NCBI GenBank assembly: GCA_029974855.1
Contig: JARKQO010000220.1
Coordinates: forward strand, 1-23,896
Source: Eubacteriales bacterium
GTDB lineage: Bacteria; Bacillota_A; Clostridia; Christensenellales; Aristaeellaceae
Direction: 5' to 3'
DNA length: 23,896 bases
Below are positions 1-7,807 of this stretch, one piece after another. Every line of letters begins with the position of its first letter. Position 1 is the first letter of the stretch. The notes below the pieces were generated by a model. The model was not told where the DNA came from and ran no database searches. It saw only the letters and a program-made list of their open reading frames with translations. The translations under genes and the position numbers were made by a program.

Positions 1-81
1 GGGCACAAAGCGGGCATAGCTTTCCAGGTGAATCTTGGCGATGAAGCCTGTGCCCAAAACGGCGACTTTCACTTTTTCCAT
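1..81 (-). CDS. Gfo/Idh/MocA-family oxidoreductase, N-terminal fragment
   Basis: Only the first 27 codons lie in the window; the gene runs off the left edge. The visible start has a Rossmann pattern (VAVLGTGFIAKIH) typical of the NAD(P)-binding domain of Gfo/Idh/MocA sugar and inositol dehydrogenases. A purine-rich ribosome binding site (GGAAAGGAAGG on the minus strand) lies a few bases upstream of the ATG. The gene diverges from a DeoR-type repressor, so sugar-regulated expression is plausible. Family assignment rests on the short nucleotide-binding motif and context, so the substrate is unknown. Confidence 0.7.
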   Translation of the reverse strand, partial: MEKVKVAVLGTGFIAKIHLESYARFVP

Positions 82-101
82 GGAGAATCCTTCCTTTCCT
101 G

Positions 102-131
102 TTGATTCATTATTTAGATTTATGATACAAT
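102..131 (+). promoter_or_regulatory. Predicted promoter for the DeoR-family gene
   Basis: TTGATT (102-107), an 18-base spacer and TACAAT (126-131), preceded by TG at 123-124 (extended -10). The stretch is AT-rich against a GC-rich background. Transcription would start near 138, about 50 bases before the chosen start codon. Confidence 0.55.
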
Positions 132-137
132 ATGATA
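121..137. repeat. Direct repeat TATGATA x2, 10-bp period (possible operator)
   Basis: TATGATA occurs at 121-127 and 131-137, exactly one helical turn apart, inside the divergent promoter region. This is a reasonable site for autoregulation by the adjacent DeoR-type repressor, but AT-rich promoter DNA can repeat by chance. Confidence 0.35.
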
Positions 138-150
138 AAGCAATTTGCAA
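122..150 (-). promoter_or_regulatory. Predicted divergent promoter for the oxidoreductase
   Basis: On the minus strand, TTGCAA (150-145), 17 bases, then TATCAT (127-122). It overlaps the plus-strand promoter, so one bound regulator could control both directions. Confidence 0.45.
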
Positions 151-189
151 CCGCTGGAACTCAAATGCACGCAAATGGGAGTCGTTGTC

Positions 190-930
190 ATGTTAGCAAC
201 CGAGCGCAGACTGTTCATCATGAAGCTCCTGAACGAGAAGAGCATCGTCAGCTTCAAGGAGATCGCCGCGGCCCTGGACGCCTCGGAGATCACCGTGCGC
301 AGGGATTTGGAGAAGCTGGAGAACGCGGGGAAGCTGAAAAGAATCCCCGGGGGAGCGGCCCTGGAAAACTACCTGGACAGCGTGGAGATGACCATGGAGG
401 AAAAGACCTCCGTCCATACCGGGCCCAAGAAGGTGGTAGCCAGGCGGGCCTGCGAGCTGGTGCACCCAGGGGATTGCATCTTCCTGGACGGGGGCACCAG
501 CATCGCCGCCATGACGGAGTACCTGAACGGCATGAACGTGACCATTGTGACCTACAACCAGCTGGTGCCCCGCAGGCTGGTGAATCCCGTGGCCAGCGTC
601 CACATCATCGGGGGCCGCTACCTGCCCCATTATGTGATGAACGTGGGCCCCGAGGCCCAGGAGCAGCTGCAGCGCTACCACTTTGACGCGGCCTTTTTGG
701 GCTGCACCGGGGTGGTGCCGGAGCAGAACATGACCTACGTGACCAACGTGGACAGCCTGCTGATGAAGAAGATCGCCATGGAAAATAGCGACCGGAACTA
801 CCTGCTGCTGGACCGCAGCAAGTTCCAAAAGCCCTCCTTTGTGAAGTTCGTGTCCCTGGACGAGTTCGATTTGGCCCTTTGCGACCAGGGGGAAGGCACC
901 CAGCCCCATCCCCGGATCGAGTTTGTGTAG
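190..930 (+). CDS. DeoR-family transcriptional repressor
   Basis: A 246-residue protein with the standard DeoR layout. The N-terminal winged helix-turn-helix occupies about residues 1-57, beginning MLATERR and including the recognition segment SEITVRRDLEKLE. A DeoRC sugar-phosphate-binding domain fills the rest, with the phosphate-loop-like LDGGTS and the late family pattern LLLDRSKF. The start at 190 was chosen because the family normally begins ML(A)xERR and GGGAG lies 8 bases upstream (177-181); an in-frame ATG at 145 would add an atypical tail. DeoR proteins usually repress sugar or polyol genes until a phosphorylated intermediate binds. It is divergent from a Gfo/Idh/MocA enzyme and lies only 35 bases before an ABC exporter gene, so it may regulate both sides. 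The effector is unknown. Confidence 0.9.
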   Translation: MLATERRLFIMKLLNEKSIVSFKEIAAALDASEITVRRDLEKLENAGKLKRIPGGAALENYLDSVEMTMEEKTSVHTGPKKVVARRACELVHPGDCIFLDGGTSIAAMTEYLNGMNVTIVTYNQLVPRRLVNPVASVHIIGGRYLPHYVMNVGPEAQEQLQRYHFDAAFLGCTGVVPEQNMTYVTNVDSLLMKKIAMENSDRNYLLLDRSKFQKPSFVKFVSLDEFDLALCDQGEGTQPHPRIEFV

Positions 931-965
931 CCCCGGGCCCCGGAAGCAGGGATTTCAGGGAGGGA

Positions 966-1925
966 GTGGTTTTTCTGATCATCGCCCGGGAGCTGAGCAA
1001 GCAATACGGCGACAAGCTGGCCTTGGACCGGGTCAGCTTTGCCATTGAGGAGGGCCGGGTGGTGGGGCTGCTGGGCCTCAACGGCGCGGGCAAATCCACC
1101 ACCATGAACATTCTGACCGGGTGCGTCAGCGCCACCGGGGGCACCGCCTCCATCGCCGGGTACGACGTGGCGGCCCAATCCCGGCAGGCCAAGGCCCTCA
1201 CGGGCTATCTGCCGGAGCAGCCCGCCTTTTACCCGGAGATGAAGGTACAGGAGCACCTGGACTTCATCTGCGGCCTCAAAGGGGTGAAGGCCAACCGGAG
1301 CAAGCATATCGGGGAGATTTGCGAGCGGGTGGGTCTGGGGGCCATGAAGGGGCGGATGATCCGCAACCTGTCCAAGGGGTACCGCCAGCGGCTGGGCTTT
1401 GCCCAGGCCTTGGTGGGGGACCCCAAGGTGCTGATTTTGGACGAGCCCACCGTGGGGCTGGACCCCTCCCAGATTTTGGAAATCCGCCAGCTCATCAAGG
1501 ACGCGGGGCGGCACAGCACGGTGATCGTGTCCTCCCATATCCTCTCGGAGATCCAGGCGGTGTGCGGCCACATCATCATGCTGCGGCAGGGCCGGGTGGT
1601 GGCGGACCGCCCCATGGGCGAGCTGCTGGGCTCCTTGGCGGAGGGCGGCAGCCTGCGGGTCCAAGTCCGGGGAGAGGCGGAGGCCATCGCGGCGGTGCTG
1701 GGCCAGGTTCCCGGCGTGGTCCGGCTGGAGCCCCTGGAGCCCGGGGAGCCCGGCGTTTGGGACTTCCTCCTGGAGGGCCGGGAGGGGGCCGACCTGCGGG
1801 AGCCGGTGTTCCGGGCCCTGGCAGCGGCGGATTTGCCCTTGCTGGGGATGCGGGGCAGCGGACGCTCTCTGGAGGAGGCCTTTTTCGGCCTGGAGGAAAA
1901 CGGGGGGGAGGGGAGCGCGCCGTGA
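966..1925 (+). CDS. ABC-2 type transporter ATP-binding protein
   Basis: An ABC ATPase of about 319 residues. It has a canonical Walker A (GLNGAGKST, about residues 37-45), a signature-like LSKGYRQR and Walker B LILDEPTVGLD, followed by a C-terminal extension of the CcmA/NosF/GldA kind. It energises the membrane protein encoded immediately downstream. No ATG lies at the expected position. GTG at 966 is the first conventional start, but CTG at 975 would sit 8 bases after AGGGAG (961-966) and give the typical family beginning (x)IIARELSKQYG. The true start is therefore uncertain by three codons. The stop overlaps the next gene's GTG by 4 bases, implying translational coupling. Export versus import substrate is unknown. 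Confidence 0.88.
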   Translation: MVFLIIARELSKQYGDKLALDRVSFAIEEGRVVGLLGLNGAGKSTTMNILTGCVSATGGTASIAGYDVAAQSRQAKALTGYLPEQPAFYPEMKVQEHLDFICGLKGVKANRSKHIGEICERVGLGAMKGRMIRNLSKGYRQRLGFAQALVGDPKVLILDEPTVGLDPSQILEIRQLIKDAGRHSTVIVSSHILSEIQAVCGHIIMLRQGRVVADRPMGELLGSLAEGGSLRVQVRGEAEAIAAVLGQVPGVVRLEPLEPGEPGVWDFLLEGREGADLREPVFRALAAADLPLLGMRGSGRSLEEAFFGLEENGGEGSAP

Positions 1926-2626
1926 GGGCCATTCTCAAGCGGGAGCTGCGGGCGTACTTCCTGACGCCCTTGGGGTATGTGATCATCGCGGTGATGTACT
2001 TTTTCACCGCCTACTACTTCTTTACCTACAACCTGTACGGCAATACCACGGACACCTCCACCTTGTTCTCCATGCTGTTTTCCGTGGCGATGTTCTTGGT
2101 GCCCGTGCTTACCATGCGCCTGCTGAGCGAGGAGCGCCGGGCCAAGACGGAGCAGACCTTGCTGACGGCCCCGGTATCGCGGCTGGGCATTGTGCTCAGC
2201 AAGTACGCGGCGGCGCTGCTTTTATACCTGGCGGCCATCTCCGGCACGCTGGTGATGGCTTTGGTGCTCCAGCACTATGCCCAGCCGGACTGGCCCATGG
2301 TGCTGGGCAACTTCATGGGGTTGTTTTTGCTGGGAGGGTCCCTCATCGCCATCTGCCTGTTCGTGTCCGCCTTTACGGAAAGCCAGGTGATGGCCGCCGT
2401 GGGGGGCTTTGGGGTCACGCTGTTTCTGACCCTGTCGGACGCGCTGGCCTACGTGGTGCGCAGCCCGGGGCTGAAAGCCCTGTTTGCCTGGCTGTCCTTC
2501 CACGATCGGTACCAGACCTTCGCCATGGGCATTGTGGAGCTGTCCTCCCTGTGCTTTTTTCTCAGCGTAACCGGGCTGTTTCTGGCCCTCACGGTGGCCG
2601 CCCTGGAGCGCCGCCGCTGGATGTAG
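1922..2626 (+). CDS. ABC-2 type transporter permease (GldF-like)
   Basis: A 234-residue hydrophobic protein with about six membrane segments. It begins (V)RAILKRELRAYFLTPLGYV, a typical ABC-2 permease opening in which a short cytosolic RE-containing helix precedes the first membrane span. The segment SEERRAKTEQTLLTAPVS is the conserved intracellular loop of this family. The start is GTG at 1922, inside the sequence GTGA that also ends the ATPase gene. Together with the following GldG-like and DUF4340-type genes it matches a four-gene arrangement known from many bacteria. In Bacteroidetes the related GldA/F/G proteins act in gliding motility, but here the role is unknown. Confidence 0.88.
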   Translation: MRAILKRELRAYFLTPLGYVIIAVMYFFTAYYFFTYNLYGNTTDTSTLFSMLFSVAMFLVPVLTMRLLSEERRAKTEQTLLTAPVSRLGIVLSKYAAALLLYLAAISGTLVMALVLQHYAQPDWPMVLGNFMGLFLLGGSLIAICLFVSAFTESQVMAAVGGFGVTLFLTLSDALAYVVRSPGLKALFAWLSFHDRYQTFAMGIVELSSLCFFLSVTGLFLALTVAALERRRWM

Positions 2627-2638
2627 GAGGGCCCCGCC

Positions 2639-4090
2639 ATGAAGAAAGTCAACCGCTTGAAACAATCTTTGAAGGTGAACGCGCTGTTTGGGCTGCTGGC
2701 GGTGTTCCTCATCGCGGGGACGCTGCTGCTGAACGGCATCGCCTCGCTGCTTGGCAACCGCTACGCCCTGTCCATCGATCTCACCCAGAACGCCGCCTAC
2801 GAAGTCGGCCCGGATACGGCTGCCCTGCTGGAAAATTTGACCCAGCCGGTGGAAATCTTCGTGCTGTCCCCCCAGGACGCCTTTGGCAGCTCCCGGTATC
2901 TGGCCCAGGCCCAGCGGATCATGGAGCAATACCCCCGCCATGGGGACAAGGTGACCCTCCGCTTTGTGGACTACGCCTCGGACCCCTCCTTTGCGGCGGG
3001 GTTCCCGGATTTGACCTTGGCCAACGGCGACGTGATCGTGCGCAGCGGCCAGCGGGTGAAGCATATTTCCGTAAACAACCTGTTCCATTACAACTATACC
3101 GGCAGCGGCAGCCTGACCATCGCCTCCTCCAGGGCGGAGGAAGCCCTTACCTCCGCCATTGTGAACGTCACCAGCGGCAGGCTGGTGAAGCTGGCGGTGC
3201 TGACGGGAAACGGCGTGACGGAATCCAAGCTGTTCACCGCCTTGCTGGCGGAGAACAACTACCAGCTGTCCCCGGTGAACTTGGTGACGGACTCCCTGGA
3301 GGGCTACGACGGGGCCCTGCTGCTGGCCCCCACCGCGGATTTGGACCAGGATGTGCTGCGGAAGCTGGAGGCCTTTTTGTACAATGAGGGCCAGTACGGC
3401 AAGGCTTTGCTGTACTCAGCCAGCGTCACCCAGGGCCCCATGCCCAATCTGGACGCGTTTCTGTCGGAATGGGGGGTGGCCTTTGGCACCGGGGCGGTGT
3501 TTGAAACCAAGCCCGAGCGCACCTACCAGTACCAGCCCTTCTATCCCGTCGCTTCGTACGAGGAAGGCCGCTACAAAGCCATGCTCCGGGACGCCGACAC
3601 CCCCTTCCTGATGCCCCTTTCCAGGCCCATGGAGCTGCTGTTTTCCACCAAGGACGGCTATTATGTGGAGCCCTTGCTGTCCTTTTCGGCCACCTCCGGG
3701 GTGCGCCCGGCGGAGGCCGGGGAGGACTTCAGCGCCGAGAACGCGGTTTTGGGCCCACGCCCCGCCATGGCCCTGTCCAGCTTTCACCCCTCCGGGGCCC
3801 AAAACGCTGACAAGCGCTCCGTTCTCATCGCCTCCTGCTCCACGGGCATGCTGGACACCATCGCGCTGCAAAATGCCTCTTTGACCAATAGCGAGTATTT
3901 GCTGGCTTTGCTGGGGGACGTGCTGGGCCAGGAGGCCGGGGTGGCCATCCAGCCCAAGTCCTTGGCCGGGAAGGTGCTGGGCATCACCAGCGCCCAGGCC
4001 ACCACCTTGGGGGTGCTGCTGGCTGGGGTTTTGCCCTTGCTGATTTTGGGAACGGGCCTTATGGTATGGCTGCGGCGGAGGTATCGGTAA
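2639..4090 (+). CDS. GldG-like ABC transporter auxiliary protein
   Basis: A 483-residue protein with one membrane anchor at each end (about residues 12-38 and 455-476) and a large extracytoplasmic region between them. The layout fits the GldG/ABC_transp_aux family: an early segment like YALSIDLTQNAAYEV, where family members have a DLT/ xxYSLS motif, then a GATase-like central part. AGGAGG (2625-2630) lies 8 bases before the ATG and overlaps the preceding permease's stop region. The next gene's ATG follows its TAA directly. It probably assembles with the ABC-2 permease and the DUF4340-type protein at the membrane. Its molecular activity is not known. Confidence 0.8.
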   Translation: MKKVNRLKQSLKVNALFGLLAVFLIAGTLLLNGIASLLGNRYALSIDLTQNAAYEVGPDTAALLENLTQPVEIFVLSPQDAFGSSRYLAQAQRIMEQYPRHGDKVTLRFVDYASDPSFAAGFPDLTLANGDVIVRSGQRVKHISVNNLFHYNYTGSGSLTIASSRAEEALTSAIVNVTSGRLVKLAVLTGNGVTESKLFTALLAENNYQLSPVNLVTDSLEGYDGALLLAPTADLDQDVLRKLEAFLYNEGQYGKALLYSASVTQGPMPNLDAFLSEWGVAFGTGAVFETKPERTYQYQPFYPVASYEEGRYKAMLRDADTPFLMPLSRPMELLFSTKDGYYVEPLLSFSATSGVRPAEAGEDFSAENAVLGPRPAMALSSFHPSGAQNADKRSVLIASCSTGMLDTIALQNASLTNSEYLLALLGDVLGQEAGVAIQPKSLAGKVLGITSAQATTLGVLLAGVLPLLILGTGLMVWLRRRYR

Positions 4091-5509
4091 ATGAAGGCCT
4101 TGGTGCGAAGCGTCATGTTGGCCGGGGCGGCGGTTTTGGTTTTGGGGCTGGTGCTGGGGGCGCTGCTGCTGGGGCCAGCCCCCGCCCCGCAGGAAGGGGC
4201 GGTGTTCACCAACCTGGAACCGGTGGAAATTTCCTCCGTGGCGGTGGAAAATGCCACAGGCTCGTACCGTTATTATTACGAGGGGGACGGCTACGTGCTG
4301 GACGACATCCCCGGCACGCTGGTGGATCTGGACGCCTTCATCCGCTTCATGACGGGCTGCGGAAAGCTGTCCGCCACCCGGCGGCTTCAGGACGCGCCCC
4401 CGGAGCGCTACGGCCTGGACACCCCCGCGGCCACCGTGGAGCTGGAGTTTTTCAGCGGCAACCCCCTGCGCCTCACGGTGGGGGCCCGGGAGCCCATCTC
4501 CGGCGGCTACTACGCCGCTGTGGAGGGCTTCCCCGGGGTGTACCTGATGGACGGGGCCATGGCGGAGCCCTTTTTGCGGCCCAAGACCCAGGTGATCTCC
4601 CCCTTGGCAACCCCGGCCCTGGCGGTATCCAGCCCCCTGTCCGCCATCCGGGACATCACCTTTACCGGCGGGCCCCTGCGACAGCCCGTCACTCTCCAGG
4701 CCACGGCCGGGGCCGGGGAGGCCGTGCGCCTGGCGGCCCTGTCCTTTGGCACCGCCACCCACCTGGTGCGGGGCGGCGGCCTCTACCCCCTGGACCAGAC
4801 CTACGGCGTGGAGATTCTGGGCTCCCTGTTCGGCATCCAAAGCCGGGAGATCGTGGGCTACAACCTGAGCCCCCAGCAGGTGGCGGCTTTGGGCTTTGAC
4901 GCCCCCTGGATGAGCCTGGAGTACGACCTGGTGAACGGTTCCGGGGCCCAGCCGGAGCACTGGGTGCTGCAGCTGGTGCGCCTGGGGGAGGACGACTTCT
5001 ATGTGACCCGGCAGGGCAGCGGCGTGGTCTACCGCATCGGCCGCCAGCCCTTCATGGACCTCCAGTACGAGAAGCTGCCCCTGCGCTGGTTTTTGACCCC
5101 TTTGCTGATGGATTTGTCCGCTGTGACGGTCCAGCAGGGCCCGCAGACCTACCGCTTCGCCCTGGACAACGCCGACCCCAAGGCCCCTGTGGTGACCCAT
5201 GAGGGCCAGCCGGTGGACCTGGCGCTGTTCCGCTCCTTCTTCCGGCTCCTCACCAGCGCCGCCCACGACGGCGTATACCTGGGCCCCCTGCCCGGGCCCC
5301 AGGGGGAGCCGCTGCTGACCCTCACCTACGAGTACCGGGCCCCCGGCAAGGAGCCGGACGTGCTGGCCCTGTACCCGGGCCAGGTGCGCCGGGTGAACGG
5401 ATGGGTGAACGGGGCCGGGGAATTTGCCATGAAGGACCAATTTGTACAGCGGGTATGGGAGGGGTGCCAGAGCTTGCTTGCGGGAGAGCCCATCCAGGAA
5501 AACTGGTGA
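4091..5509 (+). CDS. DUF4340-type membrane-anchored protein
   Basis: A 472-residue protein with one N-terminal membrane segment (about residues 6-30) and a long extracytoplasmic, beta-rich region. The pattern GxxxVLDDIPGTLVDLDAFIRF followed by a YGLDTPAATVEL segment is characteristic of DUF4340 proteins, which are regularly encoded with GldG-like ABC systems. Translation starts directly after the previous stop (TAA then ATG), so the two are probably coupled. It is the last member of the exporter module. A sugar-isomerase-like gene follows 40 bases later with its own strong ribosome binding site. No enzymatic motif is evident. Confidence 0.75.
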   Translation: MKALVRSVMLAGAAVLVLGLVLGALLLGPAPAPQEGAVFTNLEPVEISSVAVENATGSYRYYYEGDGYVLDDIPGTLVDLDAFIRFMTGCGKLSATRRLQDAPPERYGLDTPAATVELEFFSGNPLRLTVGAREPISGGYYAAVEGFPGVYLMDGAMAEPFLRPKTQVISPLATPALAVSSPLSAIRDITFTGGPLRQPVTLQATAGAGEAVRLAALSFGTATHLVRGGGLYPLDQTYGVEILGSLFGIQSREIVGYNLSPQQVAALGFDAPWMSLEYDLVNGSGAQPEHWVLQLVRLGEDDFYVTRQGSGVVYRIGRQPFMDLQYEKLPLRWFLTPLLMDLSAVTVQQGPQTYRFALDNADPKAPVVTHEGQPVDLALFRSFFRLLTSAAHDGVYLGPLPGPQGEPLLTLTYEYRAPGKEPDVLALYPGQVRRVNGWVNGAGEFAMKDQFVQRVWEGCQSLLAGEPIQENW

Positions 5510-5549
5510 CATATTTCCGTTGCCTCAACAACAAGAAGGAGGACCCAGG

Positions 5550-6494
5550 ATGAAGATCGGTTTGTATTCCATTTCCTGCTCCGGCACCTGGTTTAAGGAC
5601 CGGCCCGCCCTCACGGTGGAGGAGTTTGTGGACACGGCCAAAAAGTACGGCTATCAGGGCGTGGAGCTGGATTTGAAGCGGCCCCACGGCTCTCCCATCG
5701 ATTTGGACGGGAACCGCTGCCGGGAGATCCGGGAGTATGTGAAGCGCAGTGGCCTGGAGATGTCCGCCGTGGCGGCCAACAACAACTTTGCTTCCATCGT
5801 GCCGGAGCATCTGGAAAATGAACTGCTGATGGTGAAGGAGCAGATCCGGGTGGCCAAGGAGCTGGAAGCGCCGGTGCTGCGGCTGTTCGCCGCCTGGCGC
5901 GGCATCACCATGGTGGACGGCATCGCCAACTACGAGGTCACCGCCAAGCACCACACCACCTACGGGGCCCTGGATTACCAGCTGCGCCAAAGCGTGGTCA
6001 CATGCCTGAAGGAATGCGTGGGCTGGGCCAAGGAGGCCGGGGTGGTGCTGGCCTTGCAAAACCATCACCCCATGATCGAAACCTATCATGATATGTTGGA
6101 TTTTGTGCGCTGGGTGGATTCCCCCTGGCTCAAGTGCTGCCTGGACGCCCCCTGCTGCGGCTGGACCCAGCATACCCAGTCCGACGCGTACCTGGAGCAG
6201 GCCGTGGAGGATGTGGGGGATTTGCAGGTGCTGTCCCACGCCAACGCCGAGTTCGTGGAGGAAAAGGACGGGTCCCTGTCCATGGTGTCCTTTGACCCCC
6301 ACATCCAGCCGGTGCTGACCAACTACCCGGCCTTTGTGCGGGCCCTGAAGAAGCGGGGATACCAGGGGTATCTCAACTTCGAGTTCTGCCACATGCCCTT
6401 CCGTAACGGCAAGGTCCTGGGCTACAACGACTACATCGAGAATCAAATCCGCCTGGCCCGCATCTACTTTGAACGGCTGCTGGAGCAGGCCTGA
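5550..6494 (+). CDS. Sugar phosphate isomerase/epimerase-like TIM-barrel protein
   Basis: A 314-residue protein of the xylose isomerase-like TIM-barrel (AP_endonuc_2) superfamily. Seen are the opening MKIGLYS, GYQGVELDL near residues 34-42, the strand LALQNHHP (168-174), LDAPC near 199-203, SHANAEF (229-235) and NFEFCH (276-281), where Glu278 is a candidate metal ligand. Many family members have Glu where this protein has Gln170, a variant also common in the superfamily. AAGGAGG (5536-5542) sits 7 bases upstream of the chosen ATG and excludes a longer in-frame reading from 5442. It lies between an exporter module and a sugar ABC importer, which suggests a role in isomerising or epimerising an imported sugar or polyol. 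The exact reaction cannot be told. Confidence 0.85.
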   Translation: MKIGLYSISCSGTWFKDRPALTVEEFVDTAKKYGYQGVELDLKRPHGSPIDLDGNRCREIREYVKRSGLEMSAVAANNNFASIVPEHLENELLMVKEQIRVAKELEAPVLRLFAAWRGITMVDGIANYEVTAKHHTTYGALDYQLRQSVVTCLKECVGWAKEAGVVLALQNHHPMIETYHDMLDFVRWVDSPWLKCCLDAPCCGWTQHTQSDAYLEQAVEDVGDLQVLSHANAEFVEEKDGSLSMVSFDPHIQPVLTNYPAFVRALKKRGYQGYLNFEFCHMPFRNGKVLGYNDYIENQIRLARIYFERLLEQA

Positions 6495-6515
6495 GCCAAG
6501 GGCCTTCCAGTTTTT
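6487..6515 (+). terminator. Weak terminator-like hairpin after the isomerase gene
   Basis: AGGCC (6487-6491) can pair with GGCCT (6501-6505), followed by TTTTT at 6511-6515. The stem is only 5 bp and begins inside the gene's last codons, so this is tentative. Confidence 0.25.
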
Positions 6516-6552
6516 GGGGGGGAAGAAAAAATAAAAAACTGATTCGTATGTA

Positions 6553-6586
6553 TTCACAAACGATTGAAAATGTGCTAAAATGTGAA
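6553..6586 (+). promoter_or_regulatory. Predicted promoter of the sugar ABC importer, flanked by inverted repeat
   Basis: TTCACA (6553-6558), a 17-base spacer and TAAAAT (6576-6581), preceded by TG at 6573-6574 (extended -10). TTCACA at 6553-6558 and TGTGAA at 6581-6586 form a perfect 6-bp inverted repeat that brackets the promoter core, a candidate operator. The region is markedly AT-rich. Confidence 0.6.
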
Positions 6587-6628
6587 CAATAGAAAATATG
6601 AGTTCCGGAGCGGACGGATAACGGGTGT

Positions 6629-6650
6629 ACAAGGTGAGGGAATACCTTGT
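6629..6650 (+). other. Leader hairpin upstream of the binding-protein gene
   Basis: ACAAGGT (6629-6635) and ACCTTGT (6644-6650) are perfect inverted repeats around an 8-base loop, 32 bases before the binding-protein ATG. This may be an mRNA-stabilising hairpin or an operator. It is not followed by a T-run, so it is not an intrinsic terminator. Confidence 0.45.
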
Positions 6651-6682
6651 CAAATACACAACAAAGTCAAAGGAGAATTGCC

Positions 6683-7738
6683 ATGAAACGAGTACTGGTT
6701 TTCCTGGTGGTCCTGACAATGGCCCTGTCTTTGGTGGCAGCTGGCATCGCCGAAGCCCCCAAGGACATCCGCCTGGCTTCCCACAACGCGGTGATCGAGG
6801 GCAACCCCTACCGTGTGCGCTATGAGGCCGACATCCAGGAGGCCGCCTTGGCCGCCGCGGAGCATGGCTTCAACGTGAGCTACGCGTCCTTCGTGTCCAA
6901 CTGGGACGCCGCCACCGAGGCGCAGCAGATCCAGAACAGCATCAACGAAGGCTACGACATCATCCTGGTGAACCCCGTGGCCCCCACCGGCATGGACCCC
7001 ATCATCGAGAAGGCGCAGGAAGCGGGCATCCTCTACATCAACGCCGACTGCATCTACACCTCTCCTGATGTGAACATCCTCAACATCGCCACCGACCAAT
7101 ACTACCTGGGCTACAAGACCGCCTCCTATGCCGGCGAGGTGCTGGGCAAGGGCGCGAAGGTGGTTATGATGGCCGCGTTGGACGGCAACTCCGCCAACAC
7201 CGACCGTCAGAACGGCTTCCAGAAGGGCATCGAGGAGCAGGGCCTGGAAGTGGTGGCCACCGGCAACCACAACTGGGACGCCGCTCTGGCTACCCAGGTC
7301 ATGACCGAGATCCTCAACTCCGGCGTGGAGTTTGACGGCGTTCTCATTTCCCAGTGCGCCGAGGCCGCCTTGGCCGCCTTCGACTCCACCGGCACCCCCT
7401 ATCCCAAGTTCATGGGCTTCAACGACACCGGCGAGTGGATGCAGCGCATGATCGAGCTGAACAAGGACGAGAAGAAGATGGACTTCCTGGTGCTGTCCAA
7501 TCCTCCGGGCGTGGGCGCCAGCGCGCTGAACTTCGGCCTGAACATCCTGCTGGGCAAGGAGCTCCGCGACGACGTGTACAGCGATCCCGCCATCCATTCC
7601 ATCCTGCTGGAGTCCAAGGAAGTCTACAACTATGACACCCTCGACGCCTTCAAGGACAAGGCTGCCGCCATGGCCCCCGGCGACGCCATCACCTATTGGC
7701 TCACCGTGGACGAGGTTGCCGAGCAGTTCTTCAAGTAA
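6683..7738 (+). CDS. Sugar ABC transporter substrate-binding protein
   Basis: A 351-residue periplasmic-binding-protein-like (Peripla_BP_4, RbsB-type) protein. A signal peptide covers about residues 1-24, then the ligand-binding lobes begin KDIRLASHNAVIEGNPYR. The segments NEGYDIILVNPVAPTGMDPII and ATDQYYLGY match the RbsB fold pattern of an early hinge and a D-x-x-x-x-G stretch. AGGAG (6671-6675) is 7 bases before the ATG. The signal region ends LVAAGIAEA: a Gly occupies the place where a lipobox cysteine would be expected in a Gram-positive lipoprotein, so the protein may be released or otherwise anchored. It is the first gene of an importer with the ATPase and two permeases downstream. Ligand unknown. 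Confidence 0.9.
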   Translation: MKRVLVFLVVLTMALSLVAAGIAEAPKDIRLASHNAVIEGNPYRVRYEADIQEAALAAAEHGFNVSYASFVSNWDAATEAQQIQNSINEGYDIILVNPVAPTGMDPIIEKAQEAGILYINADCIYTSPDVNILNIATDQYYLGYKTASYAGEVLGKGAKVVMMAALDGNSANTDRQNGFQKGIEEQGLEVVATGNHNWDAALATQVMTEILNSGVEFDGVLISQCAEAALAAFDSTGTPYPKFMGFNDTGEWMQRMIELNKDEKKMDFLVLSNPPGVGASALNFGLNILLGKELRDDVYSDPAIHSILLESKEVYNYDTLDAFKDKAAAMAPGDAITYWLTVDEVAEQFFK

Positions 7739-7766
7739 GCGGACCTGAAAGCCCCCAAAGGGCTTG

Positions 7767-7807
7767 AAGCCGTCCAGCCGGCGGTCTTTCCGCTGGCTGG
7801 ACGGCTT
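7767..7807 (+). terminator. Strong intercistronic hairpin after the binding-protein gene
   Basis: Arms 7767-7784 and 7790-7807 form an 18-bp stem with one G-T wobble around a 5-base loop (TCTTT). Only a short T-rich tail (TTCCTT) follows. It probably acts as a partial terminator or 3'-end stabiliser that keeps binding-protein mRNA more abundant than the ATPase/permease mRNA, a common arrangement in ABC importers. Confidence 0.7.

Noticed and set aside
132..686. Alternative plus-strand frame overlapping the DeoR gene
   Set aside because: Arg/Gly/His-rich product with no family pattern; the DeoR frame is unambiguous.
3416..5512. Long open frame on the minus strand opposite the GldG-like and DUF4340 genes
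   Set aside because: Rich in His, Gln, Gly and Pro with no domain pattern. It mirrors well-supported plus-strand genes in GC-rich DNA.
6554..6570. Possible CcpA (cre) site near the importer promoter
   Set aside because: Only the AAACGATTG core resembles cre; the flanking TG and CA ends do not match.
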